DNA from: Candidatus Nitrososphaera gargensis Ga9.2
GTDB lineage: Archaea; Thermoproteota; Nitrososphaeria; Nitrososphaerales; Nitrososphaeraceae
DNA: 64,000 bases
NCBI RefSeq assembly: GCF_000303155.1
Contig: NC_018719.1
Location: 1,984,001-2,048,000 of the forward strand
Direction of reading: 5' to 3'
Shown here: in pieces, positions 26,339 to 35,822 of the stretch
Layout of the letters: every line of letters starts with the position of its first letter
How positions within the stretch are numbered: position 1 is the first letter of the stretch
Position numbers and translations under genes: made by a program
Notes under the pieces: model-generated
The model's database searches: none
What the model was told of the DNA's origin: nothing
The model's input: the letters and a program-made list of their open reading frames with translations, nothing else

Positions 26339-26488
26339 ATGGCTGCTACATATAGACCAAAAACGTTTACATGCAAAAAAGACGGCAAGCAGTTCGACAG
26401 TTTGGCTGACCTGCAGAAGCATATTACTATTGAGCATTTGCAAAAAGGAGAGGTTACTTCGCCAGACGCAATAACAAAAATAGATTAA
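26339..26488 (+). CDS. Degenerate C2H2 finger mini-protein
   Basis: 49 residues (MAATYRPKTFTC..., ending DAITKID). The core FTCKKDGKQFDSLADLQKH and ITIEH has the finger's shape, Phe and Leu core positions and both histidines, but the second cysteine is replaced by Asp (C-x2-D). Metal binding would be weaker or lost. It belongs to the mini-finger family of this region. A longer frame running through the same bases is out of register with the finger and is probably not used. Confidence 0.6.
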   Translation: MAATYRPKTFTCKKDGKQFDSLADLQKHITIEHLQKGEVTSPDAITKID

Positions 26489-26747
26489 ACACCGCCTTGT
26501 TTAACTATAGAAGCTACTTCTAACTTATATTTATGAATCTTCTTGCTGCTCCTTTGTATGTATTGTCACATTGTCTCAGGCTCATCCTTTAACTTGTTGT
26601 CAAACGTGGGTCCTTGTTTTCTTTCGACAGCCGATATTGACAGTGCTAATGTAAATTGTATATTTGTAACTGCGGTTATTGCCGATCGTCCAAAAAAGGG
26701 CAAGAGACAAAGGTAAAAGAAAAAAGAGTTGGACACTTCTTTTCTAA

Positions 26748-26903
26748 CTAGTCTGCATTCTCAATGTACATCCTGTTTCCTATTCTGTAGTGGATCTCGT
26801 CTATGTAGTACGCAGTGTCGACTACTGGTGACGACAGGTTTGCGCCACACACCGGAACTCCTTCTGTCTCTTGTTGCTCCTCTTCTTCTATTAAGAGACT
26901 CAT
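26748..26903 (-). CDS. Small hypothetical protein
   Basis: 51 residues from ATG 26903: an acidic start (SLLIEEEEQQETEG), then VPVCGANLSSPVVDTAYYID and EIHYRIGNRMYIENAD. The composition and clean ending suggest a real gene; one cysteine only. No family recognised. It precedes the PHA synthase stop region on the same strand, separated by about 4 kb of transcription direction break, so no operon is implied. Confidence 0.45.
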   Translation of the reverse strand: MSLLIEEEEQQETEGVPVCGANLSSPVVDTAYYIDEIHYRIGNRMYIENAD

Positions 26904-27053
26904 TGGTAGCATGAATCACATCAAATGATAAGAACGTGTTGTATCAATGTACAAGAAAAGTTTTAGATTGTTTTGACTTTTTAGATAAAGATTGGGAGTC
27001 CTGCAGAGTTCATCATCTATTGCTCGCAGCATGTGATAGAAAACTCTATATCT

Positions 27054-28535
27054 TCATCTAGAGAGGAACCATCTTGCTACATCAGGCCATAGCTTTTTGT
27101 GTGCAGTGTCACTAATGCACAGTGCGACATGGCCGCCAGGATACTGAAAAACTGACTTATCTTTGCTTGAAGTATGGTCGTTTATCGCTAAGGAAGAAGC
27201 GCGAGAAACAAGGTCGTCTTTTTCTGCGATTATGGTTAACACAGGCATCGTTATTTTGGAAAGATCTACGGCCGCTAGTATTGTAGATTGTTGCTTGCTT
27301 CCTCCTCCCGTAGCAGTGTTTTTGCCACCAACCTGCATCCTGTGTGATACCAGCAGGTTATTTATATAACAATCTGTGATGATCTGCCTGTGGAGAGCGC
27401 CAGGGATTGGCGGCGTATCATACAACCATCTTTCAACATCAATAAAGGTTTGAACGAATTCATTATCGAACATCTTTTGAAAGGACTTCATGTATTTATC
27501 AAAACCGTATCTTGGTGGATTACGCATCAGAAATGCTAGATCAAGCATCTGGCCATCCATGCGGCCAAGTTCATTCATCATCCTATCAATATCAACCGCT
27601 TTTGACCACTTTGTGAGTATAGTATCGTCTTTGCTAAAATCTACTGGGACAGCCATGAGAACGAGGTTTCGTACATTATCGTTATTCAGGCTAGAGTAAA
27701 TTAGCGCAAATATTCCACCCCAGCAATATCCCATAAGCGATACTTTATCCGCGCCAGTTTGCTCTTTTATTATCTTCACTGAATCGTCAATATACCTTAG
27801 ATAGTCTTCAACAGAAAGGTGGTCATCAGTGCTGTCAGGATATCCCCAATCAAGCAGGTATATGTCTAATCCACCTGGAGATAATAGGTTTCTAACTACG
27901 CTTTTGCGCGGGTTCAAGTCAAGAATATGAAAGGTATTGATGGGTGCGTAAATTATTAAAAGAGGCTGCGGCTGTCTTTTCCGCACTTTCTTCTTAGTAT
28001 CAGAGTCAGCCCCGAAATTGCTGCCTTCTGCTTTGTCCTCGTAGCGGTAATGAAGCAATCTAGATTTGTCTTTTCTGTATGCCACATCAAAAGGAGCCAG
28101 GTTGGACTCTTTTGCTGTCTGAAAGAAGAATGCGGATTGACCTTGCTTGAACAATTCGAAGAGCCTGTCCAAATAATCCATAGGATAGCCGGCTTTTTTA
28201 AATTCAGACCGAAGGTTCAAAAGATCTTGGATATATTTTGAAAGCAGCTCAGCAAAAGAGTCTGATTTTAGTTCATTCTTTAGCTCATCATCGACATTCC
28301 TAAGCCAACTGCTGTAAAAGGTTTCAAATATGTTTATTGTAGATCTTGCCTCTCTACCATTTTTGCTGTACATTTTTTGGCTCTCGACGATATATTCAAC
28401 TTGTTGTTCTGCAACCGCTCTTTCAAATGCTCTGAAATATACCAAATTGTATATGTTTGCAATAGCAATGCCGTGCAAATAGGCATTGATTGAAGTCAAC
28501 GGTAAAAAGAAGCTCATCTGAACTGGCATTTTCAT
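27054..28535 (-). CDS. phaC: Polyhydroxyalkanoate synthase with N-terminal helical extension
   Basis: 493 residues. Residues about 190-493 are the alpha/beta-hydrolase of PhaC: lipase-like box GYCWGG at 269-274 with nucleophile Cys271, LLDWGYPD, the catalytic Asp in IIAEKDDLVS and His in GGHVALCIS. It polymerises 3-hydroxyacyl-CoA into storage granules. Residues 1-160 are helical (EQQVEYIVESQKMYSKNG, FETFYSSWLRNVDDELKNEL, LFELFKQGQSAFFF) and exceed the short lead of class III PhaC, recalling the accessory PhaE/PhaR subunit. No separate phaE is visible here. PHA storage is typical of soil Nitrososphaera. Confidence 0.9.
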   Translation of the reverse strand: MKMPVQMSFFLPLTSINAYLHGIAIANIYNLVYFRAFERAVAEQQVEYIVESQKMYSKNGREARSTINIFETFYSSWLRNVDDELKNELKSDSFAELLSKYIQDLLNLRSEFKKAGYPMDYLDRLFELFKQGQSAFFFQTAKESNLAPFDVAYRKDKSRLLHYRYEDKAEGSNFGADSDTKKKVRKRQPQPLLIIYAPINTFHILDLNPRKSVVRNLLSPGGLDIYLLDWGYPDSTDDHLSVEDYLRYIDDSVKIIKEQTGADKVSLMGYCWGGIFALIYSSLNNDNVRNLVLMAVPVDFSKDDTILTKWSKAVDIDRMMNELGRMDGQMLDLAFLMRNPPRYGFDKYMKSFQKMFDNEFVQTFIDVERWLYDTPPIPGALHRQIITDCYINNLLVSHRMQVGGKNTATGGGSKQQSTILAAVDLSKITMPVLTIIAEKDDLVSRASSLAINDHTSSKDKSVFQYPGGHVALCISDTAHKKLWPDVARWFLSR

Positions 28536-28700
28536 TGCATAATATTTCTAATGTAGGTTTCCTTCCTATGGCCCATGATGAAATATATATCCTGTCATTT
28601 ACTATGCCGCTTATAGAGGTAATCAGGAAAGGTAGCAGCATTAACAGTGAAAAAATTAGGTCTTATATGGATGATGTCTCATACATGTACAGCGATATCT

Positions 28701-30383
28701 TTATTGCTCATCAAAGCCTCCCCCATATTGCGGACTCTTAGGTTCCGACGAGGATTGCTTTGGTTTTGATGCTGCAATTACTTCGTCAATTCTGAGAATC
28801 ATACTAGCTGCTTCTGTAGCTGCATTGATAACCTGCTCCTTGACTGCAAGTGGCTCGTAGATGTTCAGCCTTGATATGTCTGCAACTTTTGCTCCTAGCA
28901 CGTCTATGCCATACTTTATTTCCTTTCCAGAGATTTTTGACCTAAGTTCAACCTGTGTGTCCAACGGATTCATTCCTGCATTTTCAGCCAATACCAGAGG
29001 TATAGTTTCTATCGCATCAGCGAACTTTTGGATGGCCATCTGTGATCTGCCAGACATGGAATTGGCCCAGTCCCTTATCTTTGCAGATACGAATGCTTCA
29101 GGGGCTCCACCTCCAGCTACAACATGGGGGTACTCGATAACGTCTTTGACAGCCATAATGGCGTCATGCACCGAGCGCTCTGCCTCATCAACTACCCTTT
29201 GAGAGCCTCCGCGTACAAGAATAGAGACAGACCGGGGATTCTTGCAGCCTTCAATAAAGACCCACTTGTCAGTTTCCACTTTTCTTTCCTCTACTAGTTC
29301 CGCATTGCCAAGATCATCTGACGTGAGGTCTTCAATATTTGTTACAATCCTAGCCCCTGTCGCTCTGGCAAGCTTTGTAACGTCTGACTCTTTTACTCGT
29401 CTGACAGCCAATATGCCTTCTTTTGCAAGGTAGTGCTGTGCAGTGTCATCGATCCCCTTCTGGCAGAGCACAACGTTTGCACCAGCAACCTTTATCTTGT
29501 CCACCATAGATTTCAACATCCTGTCCTCCTCTTCTAGGAACTTTTGCATCTGCTGTGGGTCCGATATCCTGATCTCTGCGCTCATTTCTGTCTTTTCTAT
29601 CTCCAATGGTGCATTGAGTAGAACTATCTTGGCGTTCTCAATCCTCTTTGGCATGCCGCCGTGCACGACTTCTTTGTCAAGCACAAGACCTTTAACAAGC
29701 CTTGTATCGTGCAAAGAGCCTCCAGCCTTCTTTTCAACCTTGATGTTATCGGCATCTAGTTTGTACTGACCACCTAATTTTTCTGCGGCAGCAACAACAG
29801 CATCCACAGCCAGTTTTGCCATCTGTTCAGACTCGCCTGAAACCAGCTTTGATAGCATCGATGTTCTTGCTACCTTGTAAAGCCATTCTTTGTTGCTTGC
29901 AGGATCATCACCTGTGTCTATTGCAGCCTCTCTCAAAATCTCGATTGCCTTTTCAGCAGCACTTTGGTATCCATCTACAATTACAGTCGGATGCACCTGC
30001 TTTGAAATGAGCTCCTCTGCTTTATCAATCAGCGCGCCTGCAAGAACTACAGCTGATGTAGTTCCATCACCAACCTCATTATCAACAGACTTGGCTACTT
30101 CAACCATCATCTTTGCCGCTGGGTGCTCGATCTCTACTTCTTTTAAAATAGTTGCTCCATCATCTGTTATGGTGACATCGCCTACTGGGCTGACAAGCAT
30201 CTTATCCATTCCCCTTGGACCAAGTGCACTCTTTACAAGTTCTGCAATAAGCTTTGCTGCCGTAATGTTATTGCGTTGTGCTTGCTTACCCTTTGTTTCA
30301 GTGGTTCCTTCCTTTAGGACAAGAATTGGCACTTGCTGCTGTTGCTGTCCTGAAAAATCGCCTCCTCTTTGGAATGATGACAT
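28701..30383 (-). CDS. Thermosome subunit (group II chaperonin)
   Basis: 560 residues, full length. ATP-site motifs: SALGPRGMDKMLVSPVGDVT, ITDDGATILKE, VGDGTTSAVVLAGALID, and late GGGAPEAFVSAKIRD. The substrate-binding apical region and closing helical lid (about 200-370) are complete. It forms the eight- or nine-fold double-ring folding machine in the cytosol. The C-terminal tail PQYGGGFDEQ replaces the common Gly-Met repeats. Strong A/T boxes above the start; stands alone. Confidence 0.96.
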   Translation of the reverse strand: MSSFQRGGDFSGQQQQQVPILVLKEGTTETKGKQAQRNNITAAKLIAELVKSALGPRGMDKMLVSPVGDVTITDDGATILKEVEIEHPAAKMMVEVAKSVDNEVGDGTTSAVVLAGALIDKAEELISKQVHPTVIVDGYQSAAEKAIEILREAAIDTGDDPASNKEWLYKVARTSMLSKLVSGESEQMAKLAVDAVVAAAEKLGGQYKLDADNIKVEKKAGGSLHDTRLVKGLVLDKEVVHGGMPKRIENAKIVLLNAPLEIEKTEMSAEIRISDPQQMQKFLEEEDRMLKSMVDKIKVAGANVVLCQKGIDDTAQHYLAKEGILAVRRVKESDVTKLARATGARIVTNIEDLTSDDLGNAELVEERKVETDKWVFIEGCKNPRSVSILVRGGSQRVVDEAERSVHDAIMAVKDVIEYPHVVAGGGAPEAFVSAKIRDWANSMSGRSQMAIQKFADAIETIPLVLAENAGMNPLDTQVELRSKISGKEIKYGIDVLGAKVADISRLNIYEPLAVKEQVINAATEAASMILRIDEVIAASKPKQSSSEPKSPQYGGGFDEQ

Positions 30384-30536
30384 ATTTCTTTCCCCATTCC
30401 ACCTCCTTGCACTATGCCTATACTAGCGCAGCTCTTAATGAAAACATTTGCGGTCCTTTGGCACTTTAACCTTTGATGAGCTTTATGGCTACAAGTTAAC
30501 TAGCTATCAACCATGACCATCAGGAGCGTGCAAGTT

Positions 30537-30680
30537 TCACGCTTCAACTCTTGCCAGTCTGCCTCTTGTACCACAGTTTGGGCATGGTTGCCCTAATGCA
30601 TAATCCGCAGAATTTCCGTCAGGGACATCTACCGCGTTATAAGTCTTACAATGAGTACACCAAGTCTTTACTTCATACAT
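30537..30680 (-). CDS. Small zinc-ribbon protein
   Basis: 47 residues from ATG 30680: MYEVKTWCTHCKTYNAVDVP, then ALGQPCPNCGTRGRLARVEA. Two C-x2-C knuckles 24 residues apart make a complete zinc ribbon. Similar ribbons serve in transcription and translation factors; this one has no other domain. Upstream is the thermosome promoter side; same strand but opposite end, so independent. Confidence 0.65.
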   Translation of the reverse strand: MYEVKTWCTHCKTYNAVDVPDGNSADYALGQPCPNCGTRGRLARVEA

Positions 30681-31136
30681 TGGACAATTAGTCTTGTCTT
30701 GCTAACCTTTGCTAAAGAAAGTTTCATTGACAATTAATTAATGTAATCGCATATTATTATTAACGAAAACAGTAGGTTATGAAACAGAAAGAGCCTCGAT
30801 TTACAAATTTGTCTGAGGGCTCCATATACGTAGGGTCAGATAGGCTGATCATTGCATGGACGTCCGTACGCATGCTTTTACGCCCATCTGCTTCAGCCCA
30901 TCCTCATCCCTCGATTGATTTGGTGTCCAGTCTATACTATTTTGATTTTTAGTGTTTTTACAGTATAGTCATTAAAGAAGTATTATTCTGTTATTTGCTC
31001 AAGTTGACATTATAAAATTTGGCAGGTTGCAATAACTCAAAAAGTGATCTCGTCTAGAAGGTTAGAAGCGATAACAATAACAATTGCAATAGCCGGAGCC
31101 ATTTATTTGTCATAAAGTAATACTACGTACAATGGC
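30681..31136. other. Gap with short reading frame
   Basis: A 46-codon frame from ATG 30780 (KQKEPRFTNLSEGSIYVGSD, then RLIIAWTSVRMLLRP) could be a tiny or truncated gene, unassigned. The segment CGATTTACAAATTTGT near 30799-30814 also occurs near 17945, where it is part of a palindrome. An A/T box ATTTATTT at 31101-31108 sits about 29-36 bases before the tRNA-like sequence. Confidence 0.35.
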
Positions 31137-31208
31137 GGCGTGGTAGTTTAACGGCAAGAACAAGCGCGGGTGCGCGCAGGTGTCTGGGTTCAATTCCCAG
31201 CCACGCCA
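31137..31208 (+). tRNA. tRNA-Gly-like sequence with abnormal anticodon arm
   Basis: Perfect acceptor stem GGCGTGG/CCACGCC with A as discriminator, Gly-type D arm TAGTTTAACGGCAAGAACA, perfect T arm CTGGGTTCAATTCCCAG. The anticodon arm AGCGCGGGTGCGCGCA pairs only as GCGC/GCGC around a six-base loop GGGTGC, lacking U33 and any seven-base loop. No intron fits, as total length is 72. No anticodon can be assigned. Either a pseudogene kept in good shape elsewhere, or a tRNA-like RNA with another role. The promoter box upstream suggests it may still be transcribed. Confidence 0.6.
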
Positions 31209-31807
31209 TTATCGTTAGGATAGCTTGGGTCAGGTCAGATAACTGCTGGCCTGCATTAGAGAAGAAACATATAGTGCGACTCTTATTTGAAGTAAGTTCG
31301 TTTGTTTGGATTACTTGCGGCTAGCACCAAGATTTCAACTGCCGCTAGATTTCTATCATCCTTCTCTCTTTTCCTCGACGGCTCCTGCGATTTCCTCTGC
31401 GTCAGCGCTTTTCCTTGCTTCTTCAGGATATGGGATCAAAGCTTGAAGTTGACTGTGGACTGGTATTTGATGTTGGCTGACGCTTTAGTCTGTCTGGTTT
31501 GAACATGTATATATTCTCAGTTACTACACTGCGCAATTCAAATAAGTTAAGAGTTCAAGAGAAAAGTTCTGTTCACAGAATTGTGAAACAAAATATCACA
31601 CCGACAATAGGTGATGACAGACAGAAGCACCTGAGTAGTATTGTAATGCTGGTTAAATTGCGAGATCAAGAACCGAGTTGTAGTAAAATAATTGTAAGTA
31701 TGAACAGATTATTTCATATAAAGAAAATTCCTATTTAGCTCTATGCCATATTATGATAGTTTTATCTATCTTTGTGAGCAAATACAAGACAAGGTTAAGC
31801 AATAATT
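31209..31807. other. AT-rich gap, no assigned gene
   Basis: Contains short open frames on both strands without recognisable protein features. The stretch before 31808 (TTATGATAGTTTTATCTATC, about 31750-31769) is a promoter candidate for the basic protein gene. Confidence 0.3.
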
Positions 31808-32230
31808 ATGGCCAAAACAATAAGCGTCCGTAGAAAAGGGTACAAAAGAAAGGGCTATACAGCAACTCGAAGAGGAGGCAAGAAAGTAAAGGTCAGCCCA
31901 GCAAGAGTAAAGCCATCGACATTCAAGATTCGTGACCGTGGCAAGGCTGGAAGAGGACCAAAGGTTGTTCCACCACTAGAAGAAGGCGCTCTAGGAGGGC
32001 CAGGCTTCTTTGACCGCTCAGAGGCTGAACAAGAACAAATAGCATTTGAGCGTGCGAGAGACGTGGGCGAGAAAAAAGCGGTAGGAGAATTGCGAGCGCT
32101 GCAAGTGTTTTTCAAGAAAACTGACCCAGAGAAATCAAAGCGCGCACTTGAACTGAGCAAGAAGGTCGCTGGCAGCTTCAAAGGTAAACAAGAAGTAGAG
32201 TACCCAGAGGGCTTGCGCAGAAAACAATAG
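31808..32230 (+). CDS. Small basic conserved protein (DUF5771-like)
   Basis: 140 residues, strongly basic at the start (MAKTISVRRKGYKRKGYTAT) with VSPARVKPSTFKIRDRGKAG and RGPKVVPPLEEGALGGPGFF, then helical and charged (SEAEQEQIAFERARDVGEKK). The arrangement resembles small basic proteins of archaea and large DNA viruses listed as DUF5771; that match is from memory. The basic arm may bind DNA or RNA. Alone, with A/T promoter sequence upstream. Confidence 0.6.
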   Translation: MAKTISVRRKGYKRKGYTATRRGGKKVKVSPARVKPSTFKIRDRGKAGRGPKVVPPLEEGALGGPGFFDRSEAEQEQIAFERARDVGEKKAVGELRALQVFFKKTDPEKSKRALELSKKVAGSFKGKQEVEYPEGLRRKQ

Positions 32231-32379
32231 GAAGTTACATCATCAAGTGTGTTAGAAGATTTTGTGACCCATTAGATGCAAAAAGGGTGCAAGAGTCCGT
32301 CTGCTCAATCTGTAGTAGTAGCCATTATCGCTTTTTATTGTGATGGTTGATTAAAGCTGTTCTTTGTTGCTCGCCAAGC

Positions 32380-32616
32380 CTATTCTTGTTGCCAAGCATC
32401 CTCTCTCGATAATCTCTGACAGTCCCTGATAATAAGAGAGCCGTTTTCTTCATGATCCTCTACGTTTATATCATAATAATCTCTAAGCGCATCTTTGACC
32501 ATATTAACATGTTCATAATGGGTAGCAAGTAGCACAATTGCGTCTTCTTCCTCTAATGTATATTTGGAGTAGCTTGGCCACATATTTGATGTATTGACAT
32601 CATTATAGACTATCAT
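32380..32616 (-). CDS. Fragment resembling the end of a MEDS sensory domain
   Basis: 78 residues: MWPSYSKYTLEEEDAIVLLA, THYEHVNMVKDALRDYY, then INVEDHEENGSLIIRDCQR. The second half has the pattern of MEDS domains (helix, strand, then y..dGSL.i.D), which sense methyl compounds or anchor histidine kinases. A complete MEDS protein is about 180 residues with a following kinase; neither is present, so this is a short relative or a truncated gene. Confidence 0.4.
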   Translation of the reverse strand: MIVYNDVNTSNMWPSYSKYTLEEEDAIVLLATHYEHVNMVKDALRDYYDINVEDHEENGSLIIRDCQRLSREDAWQQE

Positions 32617-33372
32617 ATTGCGCTCCCTATAGGCAGTTTCTCGAATCGGTACGCAGTAATAAGGAAGTTGCTGTCATCTATTTCTATTGTCAGCAGACAG
32701 CCACCAAAGTTTTACCCACATGCTATCACAAATATACCTTATAATTTCTGGTTCTGCAGAGTTGGGGCTGCTCAAACGTGTTCATCAAGAATCATCAACC
32801 GAAGATTTGACAGTGCCAGTTGTAGAGATTACCAAATGTAAGAGATCTTTGATGCGCATATAGCTGTATAACCTTATGGACTGCTGATATTGGAGATAGC
32901 TTGGTTGATTATAGTTCGGCTTATGCATCAAAAGGCGGTGAAGCATATTTCTATCATTTCGGGCCGATTACCAGAACTGTGGACGATGATGTAGAGGAGT
33001 GTCAAAACCTGGCTGGAAAAATAGAAAAGGACGATGGGAGTTGGGCCGATGATGCCCTAATCGAGCTTGGGTGCTGTCCTACCATTTTGAAACCATTTTG
33101 TAATGTTAACTCCTGGACTATATCTAATGCCTTCTAGACATGTCATTCGTGATGAGAGATGGCATAGGCAATCGAAATGAAGACGGCAGCATTGAGTTTA
33201 TCCTGTAAAGGATCTGTGTACCTGCTTGTCAAGGTCTTCTTCAGGACACTTGGCAACAAGCGATGAATCTTACTCCAATTGGTCTAAAGCTAATAATTAG
33301 ATGATTCACGATGCATTACAACAATTGTTAGAATTTTTTTCTATTTCAAATATTTTGAGGAAAAATGCAATC
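32617..33372. other. Gap with one weak small frame
   Basis: A 78-codon frame at 32901-33137 on the plus strand (VDYSSAYASKGGEAYFYHFG, then TVDDDVEECQNLAGKIEKDD) is acidic and could be real, possibly losing frame after GSWADDALIELG. A plus-strand piece STEDLTVPVVEITKCKRSL near 32800 and a later piece at about 33177 look like remnants. Nothing assigned. Confidence 0.35.
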
Positions 33373-34344
33373 TTAAAAGAAGTAATGATTGGATCCTAGC
33401 CTAGAAAAAAGATAGTCGTCAAAATGCCTTTCACTTACTATCCTGCTGACGACAAAAGTTTTGCTATTGTTCGCCCTTTCTGCTTCTTCAATAAATCGTG
33501 AATGTCCCTGCAGCGGACCTTCTTTCACAACTTCGATCCTCCCTTTTTTGAATTCAAACATATCTGGCCTTTCAAGCATGGCAACTGCAAATACGTCTGG
33601 CAGATCGAACTTTCCAAATCTTTCAATGGGATAATGTAGCAATGAACTGGTTATCTTTGCTGCCTTGTTCTTCCTAGATCGAAGTAGTCTTGCTACGAAT
33701 GTGTCGTCCACAAGATATCTTTTTGTCGTATCCAAACCTACAACATTCATTTTGGCTCCAGAATCCATTACGATTTGTGCGGCGGCCGGATCGCAGTAAA
33801 AGTTGAATTCTGCATATGGAGTTATGTTCCCATAAACATCCTTGCTTGCCAGACCATATGCGCCACCCATCACGTATATGCCTGAAAGAGAATCGACTAT
33901 GGAAGGATCCGCGGCTATTGCCTTGGCAACATTGGTAAGAGGACCTGTTGCGATTAGCGAAACCTCTCCTTTTCTGTAATTTTTCAGAGTTTGGGAGATA
34001 AAGTGCGGTGCACCATCACGTCTTAGAAGAGATTCGTCATATTCGAGCTTGATGTCACCTAACCCGCTTTTTCCATGGATATGCTCTGTATGAACTAATT
34101 TTTTCCCAGAGGAGAGAGGTCTTAGCGCTCCCTGAATCACGGGTATCTTGTTGGCATGTTGTTGCCTGCCCACCGCCTGAAGTATTCCAAGTGTGTTTAG
34201 CGCCGCTTTCTTTGATGATACATTACCGTGGACAGAGGTAATTCCAATAATCTCAATATTGGGAGACTGCAAAGCAACAATTATTGCTATGGCGTCGTCT
34301 ATCCCTGTGTCCACATCCATGATTATGATTTTTTTACCAGACAT
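33373..34344 (-). CDS. Inosine/uridine-preferring nucleoside hydrolase
   Basis: 323 residues of the IUNH family. The Ca2+-binding aspartate cluster is DVDTGIDDAIAIIVALQ (about 10-26); later GPLTNVAKAIAADPSI, YVMGGAYG, AEFNFYCDPAAAQIVMDSG and the late Asp in FDLPDVFAVAML complete the site. It splits ribonucleosides into base and ribose. Directly upstream, 43 bases apart on the same strand, lies a ribokinase that can phosphorylate the ribose released. Confidence 0.92.
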   Translation of the reverse strand: MSGKKIIIMDVDTGIDDAIAIIVALQSPNIEIIGITSVHGNVSSKKAALNTLGILQAVGRQQHANKIPVIQGALRPLSSGKKLVHTEHIHGKSGLGDIKLEYDESLLRRDGAPHFISQTLKNYRKGEVSLIATGPLTNVAKAIAADPSIVDSLSGIYVMGGAYGLASKDVYGNITPYAEFNFYCDPAAAQIVMDSGAKMNVVGLDTTKRYLVDDTFVARLLRSRKNKAAKITSSLLHYPIERFGKFDLPDVFAVAMLERPDMFEFKKGRIEVVKEGPLQGHSRFIEEAERANNSKTFVVSRIVSERHFDDYLFSRLGSNHYFF

Positions 34345-34387
34345 AATGGTTTAGCCTATGATGATGTTCTTGCTGCTTCTAAATAAG

Positions 34388-35413
34388 TCACTGTACCTCA
34401 ATCACGATCTGGCTAAACAGTGTACGAACTCGTTTATCATCCATCATATTCTTTATCTCATCATAATTTGGGCTTCCTCTGGTTTCTTGCTTGGTCGTTT
34501 TTAATGCCGCAGCTACATTTGCCATAAATAATGACTCAATATCATCAAATCCTTTGATCTTAAACGCGCTCAGAGCGCCTAGAAGCGTATCGCCAGCACC
34601 AACGCTGCTAACTGGCTTCAGGCCAAACTGAGCAAGGTCCAAACTTGGTATTAGCGCCTTCTTTTCATTCCAGCATAATATGCAACCTTTTCTTCCCAAT
34701 GTAACAACAACTCTTTTGCCACCGCCAAGCTTTTTGGATAGCATCACACATGCCCGCATACCGTCTATTGCGGTAGTAGATGATCCTGTCAGTGCTCTGG
34801 CCTCTTGTTCATTTAGTGTAATCCAGTCTATCAATTTCATATGTTCATAGAGGGCCGACAATCCATGACTTGTAAGCAGCGAAGGCGACCAGATCAGAGT
34901 CTTATTGTCATTTTGCCGGCCCTGCTCTAAAAGAGCAGAGGCAACATCAAGTGGCGGATCTATAATAACAATGGTGCTCACCTGCTTGATCGCATCCTGC
35001 ATCATACGATTGTTTATGACATCAGGCGCTATCATCTGGTTTGCTGCTTTGTATGTCAAGATCATATTCTCGCCCTTTTTATCCACTATGACGTACGCCT
35101 GACCAGAGCCGGCCTCCTTGTGTCTCAATAGGCAGGATGTGTCAATCCCTTCGCGTTTGAGGATAGCATTATGCCTCTCGGCTAGATCGTCTAGACCAAG
35201 CATGCCCAAAATCTGAACTTGGTAAGCACCCAAAATTCTGGCTGCGGCAACTGCAGTATTTGCGCCCTTGCCCCCGGGGACAGAGATAATCTCTCTTGCA
35301 TGTATCTCCTGACCCGCCTTTGGCAGCTCATCTACGAATACTATGGTATCCCAGTTTATTGCTCCGCACACGAGCATACTTGGCATTGACAATAATGAGT
35401 AAAGAGAGATCAT
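34388..35413 (-). CDS. PfkB-family ribokinase
   Basis: About 330-341 residues. The fold starts MLVCGAINWDTIVFVDELPK, with VPGGKGANTAVAAARIL and the anion-hole/catalytic motif VSSVGAGDTLLGALSAF (Asp base). Ribokinase or nucleoside kinase are the options; the neighbouring nucleoside hydrolase favours ribose. Start may be the first Met at 35413 or the ones at codons 10 or 13, closest to the fold. The pair would feed ribose 5-phosphate to central metabolism from nucleosides. Confidence 0.88.
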   Translation of the reverse strand: MISLYSLLSMPSMLVCGAINWDTIVFVDELPKAGQEIHAREIISVPGGKGANTAVAAARILGAYQVQILGMLGLDDLAERHNAILKREGIDTSCLLRHKEAGSGQAYVIVDKKGENMILTYKAANQMIAPDVINNRMMQDAIKQVSTIVIIDPPLDVASALLEQGRQNDNKTLIWSPSLLTSHGLSALYEHMKLIDWITLNEQEARALTGSSTTAIDGMRACVMLSKKLGGGKRVVVTLGRKGCILCWNEKKALIPSLDLAQFGLKPVSSVGAGDTLLGALSAFKIKGFDDIESLFMANVAAALKTTKQETRGSPNYDEIKNMMDDKRVRTLFSQIVIEVQ

Positions 35414-35516
35414 CAGGTTTCTTAAATCTTCATTCTTTTCTCATATGCGTCCGATAACAACAAAAGAGCTCATGGCAGTGTGAAAGGTTAAAGTATTTTT
35501 GTCGGCTAGCTTGGTT

Positions 35517-35735
35517 ATGGCAAGATCGTTTGATGACTGGTGGAGAACTGTTCCAGCTGACTTGAAGACAAAGGCTCGCAAGGGCGACGAAGCAAACAAA
35601 CCGTTGCTCAACCAGATAAACTATGTCCTTTTGCATCTTCACTTGGCTGGCAAGCACGACCTAAAGCCGACCCATGAAGAGCTGAAGGACTGGCTGCACA
35701 GCGGGCAGGTTGATGTACTAAGGCTAGGTAAATAA
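35517..35735 (+). CDS. Small conserved-looking hypothetical protein
   Basis: 72 residues from ATG 35517: MARSFDDWWRTVPADLKTKA, LLNQINYVLLHLHLAGKHDL, PTHEELKDWLHSGQVDVL. Helical, with a C-terminal part that looks like a small helix-turn-helix (THEELKDWL). Codon use resembles the core genes. No known family. Confidence 0.6.
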   Translation: MARSFDDWWRTVPADLKTKARKGDEANKPLLNQINYVLLHLHLAGKHDLKPTHEELKDWLHSGQVDVLRLGK

Positions 35736-35822
35736 ATAGAAGAGGAATGTAAGAGGCAGGCTGAAAAAGTCCCTAGTCCTTTTTATGAAAGACTAATGGA
35801 AAATACTACGAGAACTGTATAT

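Noticed and set aside
31302-31502. Rightward 66-codon frame as a membrane protein
   Set aside because: Composition is that of a shadow of a Lys/Arg/Glu-rich opposite strand; no start context or homology sign.
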